Assembly: GCA_946480495.1 (NCBI GenBank)
Contig: CAMLKO010000083.1
Location: forward strand, 1-5,642
DNA length: 5,642 bases
From: an uncultured Caulobacteraceae bacterium
GTDB lineage: Bacteria; Pseudomonadota; Alphaproteobacteria; Caulobacterales; Caulobacteraceae
Direction of reading: 5' to 3'
A program made the translations under genes and the position numbers. Under the pieces are notes generated by a model. It had not been told where the DNA came from. It ran no database searches and worked only from the letters and a program-made list of their open reading frames with translations. Of this stretch, positions 1 to 5,642 are shown piece by piece. Within the stretch, counting starts at the first letter, position 1; each line of letters opens with the position of its first letter.

Positions 1-373
1 CTAAGACGCGCTCGGGATCGCGATCGTCCCTGTTGGCGGCGTGCAGCGGCTTCAGCTCCGCCTCGGACCGGTCGCGAGCTTCGTAGCGGCGGCGCTCCTC
101 GATGGCGAGGTTGTGGGCGACCCGGTAGAGGAAGGCGCGCGGGTTCTCCAGGGTGTCGAGATCGCTGCGCGCCGACAGCCTCAGGAAGGCGGCCTGCGCC
201 ACGTCCTCGGGCTCCGGCGGCCCGGCGCCGAAGCGGCGGCGTACATAGCTGCAGATCTCGCGCCAGTGACGACGATAGAGCAGCGCCAGCGACGGCTGAT
301 CCGCCTCTGGATGGGGATAGGCCCAGACTCGCCGCACCTCGGAAATGGCTGGCCCCTTCACGTACGTATGCAC
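1..373 (-). CDS. FecI-like ECF RNA polymerase sigma factor, N-terminal part (cut by window edge)
   Basis: The minus strand is open from the in-frame TGA at 406-404 to the window edge, giving 124 codons from the GTG at 373. It reads as the sigma-2 region of an ECF sigma factor: ALLYRRHWREICSYVRRRFG (about residues 30-49), then PEDVAQAAFLRL (about 55-66), then the hallmark NPRAFLYRVAHNLAIEERRR (about 77-96) of core-binding and -10 recognition regions 2.2-2.4. The charged linker ending DRDPERVL is where FecI-type proteins pass into sigma region 4, which lies off the window. In this family the protein binds core RNA polymerase and directs it to receptor promoters under FecR control. The start is uncertain: in-frame GTGs lie at 373, 361 and 337 and none has a convincing ribosome-binding site. 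The purine run AAGGGG at 358-353 is too far (15 nt) from the GTG at 337. Family assignment is firm; target and cognate FecR are unknown. Confidence 0.88.
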   Translation of the reverse strand, partial: MHTYVKGPAISEVRRVWAYPHPEADQPSLALLYRRHWREICSYVRRRFGAGPPEPEDVAQAAFLRLSARSDLDTLENPRAFLYRVAHNLAIEERRRYEARDRSEAELKPLHAANRDDRDPERVL

Positions 374-401
374 GCGAAGGGTCCGCGCCGGTTCGGCCGG
401 A

Positions 402-407
402 TGTCAA
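402..407 (-). promoter_or_regulatory. Possible -35 element (TTGACA) before the sigma factor gene
   Basis: On the minus strand a perfect TTGACA lies 28 nt before the GTG at 373, just after the receptor terminator, where a promoter for the sigma gene would be expected. No good -10 box is seen at 16-18 nt (the bases there read GGACCC), so this may be a chance match or may need an alphaproteobacterial -10 that I cannot recognise. An 8-bp palindrome, ACGTACGT, lies at 360-367 across the candidate start codons. Confidence 0.25.
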
Positions 408-425
408 GGCCGCGGGCGAACTCAC

Positions 426-464
426 AACGCAAAGAAGAAGGCGACGGATTGCTCCGCCGCCTTC
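426..464 (-). terminator. Rho-independent terminator of the TonB receptor gene
   Basis: On the minus strand an 11-bp stem pairs GAAGGCGGCGG (464-454) with CCGTCGCCTTC (447-437), with one G-U pair and a 6-nt loop AGCAAT. It is followed at once by TTCTTTGCGTT (436-426). The hairpin begins 43 nt after the receptor stop codon and precedes the sigma gene, so it probably ends the fecR-receptor transcript and separates the sigma gene into its own unit. Confidence 0.8.
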
Positions 465-507
465 AGGTGTTCCGGTTCAGAGGGGACCGAAGCCGGAGGA
501 GTTCGCG

Positions 508-3500
508 CTAACCGCCAAATCCGACGGCGATCTTGAAGTAGGGACCGTCAATGGTGCGGTCGACGTCCTTACGCTCGGCATAACCGGCGTCGAGGACGTT
601 GAAATACCGCTCCCATTTGTAGCCCGTGCCGACCGTGAAGCGGCCCACTTCATAGGCAAGACCCAGCGACAGATCCACCACGGGGGCTGTGACGGACTTG
701 GAGCGCGAGCCCGGCAATGAAACCGGAGAAAGGGGCTGCAGCGCCAGGTCTGGGTCGTTCTGCGCCACCAGATGGTTGATGGCGTACATGCCGGTGATGT
801 CCGTATGTTGCTCTCCAAAGAGAACGCCGCCTGTCACCGACCAGTCGAGGTCCAAGTGGCCTGCGGCGCTGCTTCCCAAAAGACGCTGTGCTGCATCCCA
901 AGAAAGCGTCGGGCCAAGGCCGCTGAATTCGCGCTTAGCGGTGATGTTGGCCCGGTACTCGTCGCGCAGCCCTGGGTATTTCACCCACCCCTCGGGAACC
1001 TCCCAGTTTACGCCGTGGGTAACCGTCGTGGTGACGGACTGAAAGTCCGCGTAGCGCAACCCGCCTGCGATAGTTGATCGGCTGTCGCCTAAGACGCCAA
1101 GCCCGACATCGAAGCCGACGACGAAGTCGGCAATTACATGGTCTTCGCGTTCGCTGCCGGAAGAGTCGGACCAATCCGTGCCAGTCCGCCAAGCGGTGGG
1201 TATATACTTCGGAGAAGATGAATCGCAGAACGCGTTTAAAGGTGGAAGGGCGAAGGCACAGCGCCGTGGCCCGGATGGTTGCTCCGAGTGAGATAATGGC
1301 TCGCTTCGGTTCGCTCGCGCGTACCGCAGGCCCGCGGCGACGCTCCACGGCCCGCCGTCCGGCCTGTAGGTGACCCGCACCTCCCGACCGTCTCCCCAGT
1401 CCAAATCGTGGTTTTGAGGCGCTGTCGCGATCTCACCGGCAATTGGCAGCAGGATTGTAGCGTAAGGCGCATCGTGCCTTTGAACCTGGCCACCAAGCTC
1501 CACGGTTAGTGGATAGGGCCCGGTGTGGTTCGCATTTGCGCCGGTCCACCACGGGCCGCCGCTCCATTCCTTCGTGACCCGAAGCCCGTAGAGGCGTGGC
1601 TCGGTCAGGAAGACGTTGGTGGTGAGGCCGGAGTCGTCTGAGTTCAGGAAGGCGCCGGTGATGCTGTCGCGATCGAGCACATTCTTAACGTAAGCCATCA
1701 CCTTCCAGCCGGCGTCCTCGTTGGTGAAGACCGCCGCAAGGTTGATGTTGGAATAGGCCTTGAGCTTGTCATAGCCCGGCATGTTGAAGACGCGCGTCCA
1801 GGCTTCCGACTGATAGTAGAGGTCGGTATGCAGCGTCATGAACCAGTTCGACGGCAGCGGGACGGTGTAATCTGCTGTGATCGTCGCGGTGAAGTGTGGC
1901 GCATTGGGCAGCTCGTTCCCGCCCAATTGCTTGAAGAATCCTTCGCCGTGATTGGCGCCGTAGTCGGCGCTGGGATCAAACCCCGGGTAGTTCTGAGCCG
2001 TGATCGGCTCTCTTTCGTCAAACGGCTGAAGCAACTCGATGGTCGGGTTCGGCACGTAGGGCAGCCAGGTGACCGGGTCGAGATTAAGATGGTAGGCGTA
2101 TTCGCACGGCCCCGGGAATCCGTTCACAAACTCAGGATAGCGAATAAAGGTCGCATTGGTGACACCATCATTGAAGACGTATGCCGGCAGCACGCAGTTC
2201 GAGCTATAGCTTGGGAACGGTCGGATCACGACCCAGTCCTCACGTCCCGCGGTTCGGTCCATGATGTCGATCGCCTGCTCCCCATCGGCGATGCGGGTCT
2301 TCTCATAACCACCCTTGAATCCGAGGCGCAGGTTCTCCAGGGGACGCCAGTCGGCCTCGAGTTCCAACCCCCAGACCTTGGAGTCGAAATTATAGTTGAC
2401 CGCAGATCGATCTATTATCTGGGAAACCTGGTATCCTGTGTAGTCATAATAGAATGCGGCCGCATTCACCGTCATCCTACCATCGAGCAGCGTGTTCTTG
2501 GCGCCGACCTCAAAGGCATCGACAAATTCAGGGTCGAAGGTTTTTGGTTTCGTCACGGTCTCATCGAGTATGCTTTTCGCGTCAGGATCGCCGCTGCGGA
2601 AACCGACAACCCCTGCGGGCGGCGGGTTCGACCCACCCGCTTTATAGCCGTGGGCGTAGGACGCGTAGAGCAACGTCTCGTCCGTAAACGAGAGCGCGGG
2701 CTTCCAGTCGAGTGTCAGGCGGCCCGTCGGCTCACGCCATTCCTGGCGCTCCACGGCCATAACGGCAGAACCGACCGAGTGCCCTGCAATCAACATGCTG
2801 GGGATTCTCGGCGCCTCTTTCTTGTCGACAGTCCAACGGAGCCCGGCGGTTAGCTTCAGGCTTGGCGTGATGTTATAGTACGCCTCGCCAAACATGGCGT
2901 AAGAGATCAGCTTATACGGATTTTTGCTAAGGAAATAGTTGTGACCGAGGTCGTTTACGCTCTCGATCGGGTTTGGATCGATGTACTGACAGCCCTGAAA
3001 TTCCTGAACAGCCGTCGGGTCGGGGCGGATCATGCCTCGAACTAGGCACTCGCTGTTATCGCTAACGAACGGTACCCATGGGTAGAGGTAGGGGGTGCCG
3101 TTGCCACCATGGGCGCTAAACATGGTGAGCGTGTTGATGAAGACGTAGTACTTCTCAACGGTATCATAGCGGAGGAAATTCGCCCCGAGACTGAAGTTAA
3201 AGGCACCTTCGTAGTCAGAGGAAAGGCGGAATTCCTGGCTGAATTGCGAAGATTTCGCTCGCGACGAATCAACGGCTACAAGACGGTCCGCGGATCCGAC
3301 CTGAGGATCATCAAAAATGTAACCGTTCGGCCCGGGCCTCATGTAATCTGTTCTTGCACAACAGTGAGCCGCGATAAATGCGCCGCTCCGGGTGTTAAAA
3401 CGGTTGTAGTCCTGAACGGAGAAAATCGTATCGTACAAGTATGATGTTTCCGACGCCACTGTCAGCTCGTGGCCGATATCCGCGCTCCACTGCAACTCGA

Positions 3501-4845
3501 CAACGTCGCTCTTGGCCCGGTATTTAGGGTCTACAGTCGACTCGATGACATGAAGATCCCTGGACTGAACTTGATTTTCGTAGGCGTTGAAGTCGCCGGC
3601 GATAGGTTCTTCAACGGCGCGGAGGGCCTGAAAGTATGGTAGCGAAAAACCGTTTGGCGCTTCGAACGCATCGGGAGAATAAAGCGATGACGCGATACAC
3701 CCCTGGCTGAAGATGTTACTGTAGAGGCCGTTTCCTGGCAATTTACCGGGAGCCATAACCATCAACCCGCCGACCTCGTCGCGATTATCCTGATGACACA
3801 GTTGCTTGCCCGAGCGTATGCGGTCGTCGTTCTCCTGGAAGTGCTCCCAGATCAGGTTGACGTCGATGCCATCGGTGGGCGCTACGCGCAGCGACAGTCT
3901 CGTCGACCATAGGTCGCGACCGTCGATCTGGTTGCCCGTGATCTCGTTGGTGTCATAGCCGTCCCGCTTGGTCCAGGCGCCGGCGAGGCGCAGGGCCACC
4001 TTGTCCTCGGCCAGCGGCAGGTTGATCATGCCTTCGAGGCGGGTCGACTTGTAGTTGGACACATCGCCCGAGAGCTTCGCCTCATAAGTGAGTTTGGGCT
4101 TCTGGGAGATCAGGTTCACCACGCCTGCCGTGGCGTTGCGGCCATAGAGCGTGCCCTGAGGCCCGCGCAGTACCTCCACCCGCTGCAAATCGTAGAATTC
4201 CTGCTCGAAAAACCGGTTACGGATGAAGGGCGTGTTGTTGAACGCCACCGCCACGGCGGCGTCCGTGGTCGCGGAAATCGCCTGGGTGCCGATGCCGCGA
4301 ATCTGGATCGAATAAGACGAGAAGTTCGTCTTGGTGAACGTCATGTTCGGGACCTGGGTCATCAGGTCCGGACCGCCGGCGACCTGCGAACGCTCGAGGG
4401 CCTCCTGCGTGAACGCCGAAATGGCGATGGGGACGTCCTGAATATCCTCTTCGCGCTTCTGGGCCGTGACAATCAGCGCCTGGACCGTACCCTCAGCGCC
4501 GTCCCCCGCGGCGCTTCCCGACTGGGGGTCAGAGGCGTCTCCGACCACGAAGACGTCACCGCTTCGACGGTAGGAGAGGCCCGTTCCCGCCAGCAGCTGC
4601 TTCAGCGCCGTCTCGGGATCGGCCGTGGCGGAAAAGCCGGGAGATTGCTTGGCGAGCGTATCGTGGGCGTCGGCCATGATCGTGACGCCGCTCTGGACGC
4701 CGAATTCGCGCAGCGCCGTGTCGAGCGGCTGGGGCGCGATGTCGAACTTCGCGTCCTGGGCGCGCGCGCTGGACCACGACAGCAAAGCAATTGCGGCGGC
4801 TCCGCAGAGCAGCCGGCCATGCAAATTCTTCTTACCCTTCGCCAC
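508..4845 (-). CDS. STN-domain TonB-dependent outer-membrane receptor with an extra C-terminal beta-barrel-like domain
   Basis: This is an outer-membrane importer and probable signal transducer of 1445 aa, against the usual 700-1100. Domains in order: signal peptide about 1-29 (hydrophobic core CGAAAIALLSWSS, cleavage after ARA); STN/secretin-like domain about 33-102, which in this class contacts FecR; TonB-box region around ALIVTAQKREE (123-133); plug to about 250 with DVPIAISAF and the typical LRGPQGTLYGRNATAGVVNLI (226-246); a 22-strand-type barrel to W1094, ending EPRLYGLRVTKEW. A further 351 residues follow in frame (see separate entry). Start: GTG with AGAGGGGGA 5 nt upstream; an in-frame TAG 15 nt upstream rules out longer starts. 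Long loops carry paired cysteines (350/382, 495/496, 600/619, 884/913). The fecR upstream supports regulation by cell-surface signalling. The substrate cannot be told; iron-siderophore uptake is the default guess, but carbohydrates and other ligands are possible. The middle of the barrel has lower GC than both ends. Confidence 0.93.
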   Translation of the reverse strand: MAKGKKNLHGRLLCGAAAIALLSWSSARAQDAKFDIAPQPLDTALREFGVQSGVTIMADAHDTLAKQSPGFSATADPETALKQLLAGTGLSYRRSGDVFVVGDASDPQSGSAAGDGAEGTVQALIVTAQKREEDIQDVPIAISAFTQEALERSQVAGGPDLMTQVPNMTFTKTNFSSYSIQIRGIGTQAISATTDAAVAVAFNNTPFIRNRFFEQEFYDLQRVEVLRGPQGTLYGRNATAGVVNLISQKPKLTYEAKLSGDVSNYKSTRLEGMINLPLAEDKVALRLAGAWTKRDGYDTNEITGNQIDGRDLWSTRLSLRVAPTDGIDVNLIWEHFQENDDRIRSGKQLCHQDNRDEVGGLMVMAPGKLPGNGLYSNIFSQGCIASSLYSPDAFEAPNGFSLPYFQALRAVEEPIAGDFNAYENQVQSRDLHVIESTVDPKYRAKSDVVELQWSADIGHELTVASETSYLYDTIFSVQDYNRFNTRSGAFIAAHCCARTDYMRPGPNGYIFDDPQVGSADRLVAVDSSRAKSSQFSQEFRLSSDYEGAFNFSLGANFLRYDTVEKYYVFINTLTMFSAHGGNGTPYLYPWVPFVSDNSECLVRGMIRPDPTAVQEFQGCQYIDPNPIESVNDLGHNYFLSKNPYKLISYAMFGEAYYNITPSLKLTAGLRWTVDKKEAPRIPSMLIAGHSVGSAVMAVERQEWREPTGRLTLDWKPALSFTDETLLYASYAHGYKAGGSNPPPAGVVGFRSGDPDAKSILDETVTKPKTFDPEFVDAFEVGAKNTLLDGRMTVNAAAFYYDYTGYQVSQIIDRSAVNYNFDSKVWGLELEADWRPLENLRLGFKGGYEKTRIADGEQAIDIMDRTAGREDWVVIRPFPSYSSNCVLPAYVFNDGVTNATFIRYPEFVNGFPGPCEYAYHLNLDPVTWLPYVPNPTIELLQPFDEREPITAQNYPGFDPSADYGANHGEGFFKQLGGNELPNAPHFTATITADYTVPLPSNWFMTLHTDLYYQSEAWTRVFNMPGYDKLKAYSNINLAAVFTNEDAGWKVMAYVKNVLDRDSITGAFLNSDDSGLTTNVFLTEPRLYGLRVTKEWSGGPWWTGANANHTGPYPLTVELGGQVQRHDAPYATILLPIAGEIATAPQNHDLDWGDGREVRVTYRPDGGPWSVAAGLRYARANRSEPLSHSEQPSGPRRCAFALPPLNAFCDSSSPKYIPTAWRTGTDWSDSSGSEREDHVIADFVVGFDVGLGVLGDSRSTIAGGLRYADFQSVTTTVTHGVNWEVPEGWVKYPGLRDEYRANITAKREFSGLGPTLSWDAAQRLLGSSAAGHLDLDWSVTGGVLFGEQHTDITGMYAINHLVAQNDPDLALQPLSPVSLPGSRSKSVTAPVVDLSLGLAYEVGRFTVGTGYKWERYFNVLDAGYAERKDVDRTIDGPYFKIAVGFGG
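511..1563 (-). other. C-terminal beta-barrel-like extension fused to the receptor (residues 1095-1445)
   Basis: After the normal end of the receptor barrel (W1094) the frame continues through a Gly/Trp/Asn linker (SGGPWWTGANANHTGPY) into a segment with alternating hydrophobic/polar strands: PLTVELGGQVQ, REVRVTY, WSVAAGLRYARA, HVIADFVVGFDVGLG, STIAGGLRYADFQS, YRANITAKREFSGLGPTLSWDA, HLDLDWSVTGGVLFG, VVDLSLGLAYEV, RFTVGTGYKWERYF and GPYFKIAVGFGG. I count roughly ten to twelve strands. Motifs such as F-G-L-GP, GGVLFG, GY-WE-YF and the terminal DGPYFKIAVGF recall the Lpg1974/Legionella-type pore-forming outer-membrane family; this is from memory of the family and not a search. It has no signal peptide of its own and no internal start with a ribosome-binding site was seen, so it should be made only as part of the receptor. 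Two cysteines (1196, 1207) could form a loop disulfide. Its role is unknown. Confidence 0.65.
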
Positions 4846-4897
4846 GATTTTCCCCCTCTATTCTTCGAGGAGATCGTTTCCCCTCTATGTCGAAGGA
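4845..4897 (-). repeat. Imperfect direct repeat in the receptor leader
   Basis: Two copies lie side by side in the gap before the receptor. On the plus strand, 4845-4871 and 4875-4897 share CG, a T-run, CCCCTCTAT, TCGA and GGA, with small gaps. The 9-nt core CCCCTCTAT is exact at 4853-4861 and 4880-4888, 27 nt apart. On the transcript each copy gives ATAGAGGGG followed by an A-rich run, so the copy nearest the gene supplies the ribosome-binding site and the other is a duplicate of it. Confidence 0.5.
4851..4859 (-). promoter_or_regulatory. Ribosome-binding site deciding the GTG start of the receptor
   Basis: The minus strand reads AGAGGGGGA, then 5 nt (AAATC), then GTG GCG AAG. The in-frame TAG overlapping this purine run excludes any upstream start, so the rare GTG at 4845 is well supported and leads straight into a clean signal peptide. 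Confidence 0.75.
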
Positions 4898-4910
4898 CGC
4901 GGGCGGTAGG

Positions 4911-4929
4911 AAAAGGGACGGATATCCCC
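4911..4929 (-). terminator. Weak hairpin between fecR and the receptor, possible attenuator
   Basis: On the minus strand GGGGA (4929-4925), a 6-nt loop TATCCG and TCCCT (4918-4914) can form a 5-bp stem with one G-U pair, followed by TTTCC. A separate run of seven T (4940-4934) directly follows the fecR TGA but has no GC-rich stem before it. Both could lower read-through from fecR into the receptor. The stem is short, so this is a weak call. Confidence 0.2.
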
Positions 4930-4940
4930 GCACAAAAAAA

Positions 4941-5642
4941 TCAGTTGGCGGCGAGCTCGATGGAATTCTCCGTCTCTGACTTGATCTGCGCGATGCCGTT
5001 CATCGTAAGGGCCTTTGCGAAGCTGTCGACGTCGCCGGCGCGGAAGACGCCAATGATGGACTTGTCCGGGACGCCGTCGGCAAACACGATCTTCTTGTCG
5101 GAGTAGCGGTTCATTTCCGCGACCGCGTCGGCCAGCGAATCCCGCGTGAAGGTGAGCCGTCCGTCGTGCCAGGTGGTCTCGGTCTTCAGGTCCACCTGCG
5201 TCAGCTGCGGGCGGGCGCCGTCGATCTCCAGCCGCTGGCCGGGGACAAGCTGGGCGGTCGTGGCCGTGGCGCGGAACAGCGACGGCGTCTCCACCTTCAC
5301 GCGCCCCTCGATCAAGGTCACCTCGAAGTCGCGGGGGCCTACGCGCACGTCGAATTCGGTGCCTACCGCGCGCACGCGGTGGCCGCCCGCCTGCACAATG
5401 AATGGCCGCGAGGGATCGTGAGCCACCTTGAAGAAGGCGCGGCCCCGCTCGAGGCTGACCAGCCGCTCGCCCGGCTTGTCGTGCACGCGCAGGATGGTGT
5501 CGGTGTCCAGCGTCACCACCGAATGGTCGGGCAGGGTGACGGTCGTGCGCTGGCCGACGCTGGTCTGGAACTCGGCCGGGGCCTGGCTGAAGGGGCGGGT
5601 CACGGCCGATCCGACGCGCTCGGCCGCCTCGCGTGAGGGCAA
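4941..5642 (-). CDS. FecR-family sigma factor regulator, C-terminal 233 residues (cut by window edge)
   Basis: FecR proteins cross the inner membrane, sense the ligand-bound receptor through its STN domain, and control a FecI-type sigma factor. The visible part holds the periplasmic FecR domain at about residues 30-119: TTVTLPDHSVVTLDTDT, ERLVSLERGRAFFKVAHDPSRPFIVQAGG, VRAVGTEFDVR and EVTLIEGRVKV. A C-terminal receptor-interaction domain (DUF4974 type) follows at about 158-232: WHDGRLTFTRDSLADAVAEMNRYS and IIGVFRAGDVDSFAKAL. It ends with TGA, 95 bp before the receptor start. Family members are usually about 320-350 aa with an N-terminal cytoplasmic anti-sigma segment (DUF4880) and one membrane helix. 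Neither is visible here, so about 90-120 residues lie off the right edge. The TTG at the edge is not a credible start. The order fecR then receptor matches the canonical signalling operon, so this is probably the receptor's own regulator. Sampled GC is high (44 of 60 at 5221-5280). Confidence 0.93.
   Translation of the reverse strand: MPSREAAERVGSAVTRPFSQAPAEFQTSVGQRTTVTLPDHSVVTLDTDTILRVHDKPGERLVSLERGRAFFKVAHDPSRPFIVQAGGHRVRAVGTEFDVRVGPRDFEVTLIEGRVKVETPSLFRATATTAQLVPGQRLEIDGARPQLTQVDLKTETTWHDGRLTFTRDSLADAVAEMNRYSDKKIVFADGVPDKSIIGVFRAGDVDSFAKALTMNGIAQIKSETENSIELAAN

Noticed and set aside
41..511. Plus-strand open frame of 156 codons over the sigma gene and terminator
   Set aside because: The minus strand here encodes a clear ECF sigma-2 region and an intrinsic terminator; the plus-strand product has no recognisable features.
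1500..1620. A separate downstream gene for the C-terminal barrel, artificially joined to the receptor
   Set aside because: The frame is continuous, the junction has a plausible Gly/Trp-rich linker, and there is no signal peptide or start with a ribosome-binding site near residue 1095; a sequencing artefact remains possible but is not indicated.
1828..2853. Plus-strand open frame of 341 codons, antisense to the receptor
   Set aside because: It lies wholly inside the well-supported receptor gene, has no recognisable domain, a composition rich in Arg/Val/Gly typical of an antisense shadow, and no convincing ribosome-binding site.
4645..5106. Plus-strand open frame spanning the receptor start, the gap and the fecR end
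   Set aside because: It is antisense to two recognised genes and to the signal-peptide coding region, and its product resembles no family.
5166..5636. Plus-strand open frame of 156 codons over fecR
   Set aside because: It is a shadow of the fecR frame in very GC-rich sequence, where stop codons are rare.
5640..5642. TTG at the right edge as the start of fecR
   Set aside because: The visible protein lacks the N-terminal anti-sigma segment and membrane helix expected of FecR, so the frame must begin beyond the window.
1..5642. CRISPR array, tRNA/rRNA genes, insertion sequences
   Set aside because: I saw no regularly spaced repeats, no tRNA-like cloverleaf, and no transposase or terminal inverted repeats on either strand.

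Overview
The window looks like a piece of a GC-rich Gram-negative genome, most likely an alphaproteobacterium of the Caulobacterales/Sphingomonadales type. This is inferred from the gene families, the high GC at the ends, and the protein style (very large TonB-dependent receptors with an STN domain beside FecI/FecR regulators). No rRNA or marker gene is present to fix the taxon.

All supported genes lie on the minus strand, so transcription runs from the right edge to the left. Order of reading: (1) the C-terminal 233 residues of a FecR-type anti-sigma/sigma-regulator protein, cut by the right edge (4941-5642); (2) a 95-bp gap with a T-run after the fecR stop, a weak hairpin and an imperfect direct repeat that carries the Shine-Dalgarno sequence; (3) one very long TonB-dependent receptor gene with a GTG start (508-4845, 1445 aa); (4) a good intrinsic terminator (426-464); (5) the first 124 codons of a FecI-like ECF sigma factor, cut by the left edge (1-373).

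The genes fit cell-surface signalling. A ligand-loaded receptor with an N-terminal STN domain contacts periplasmic FecR, which controls a FecI-type ECF sigma factor that drives the receptor gene. The sigma factor normally sits upstream of fecR, which here would be off the right edge. The sigma gene at the left edge lies after the terminator and may begin the next module.

The most notable feature is the receptor itself. A typical TonB receptor ends at about residue 1094 with a normal last-strand motif (YGLRVTKEW). The reading frame then continues without a stop for 351 more residues, rich in beta strands, that resemble a separate outer-membrane barrel. I tentatively relate this part to the Lpg1974/Legionella-type pore-forming family. 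The protein therefore looks like a two-barrel fusion. The middle of the receptor barrel also has clearly lower GC than either end of the gene.
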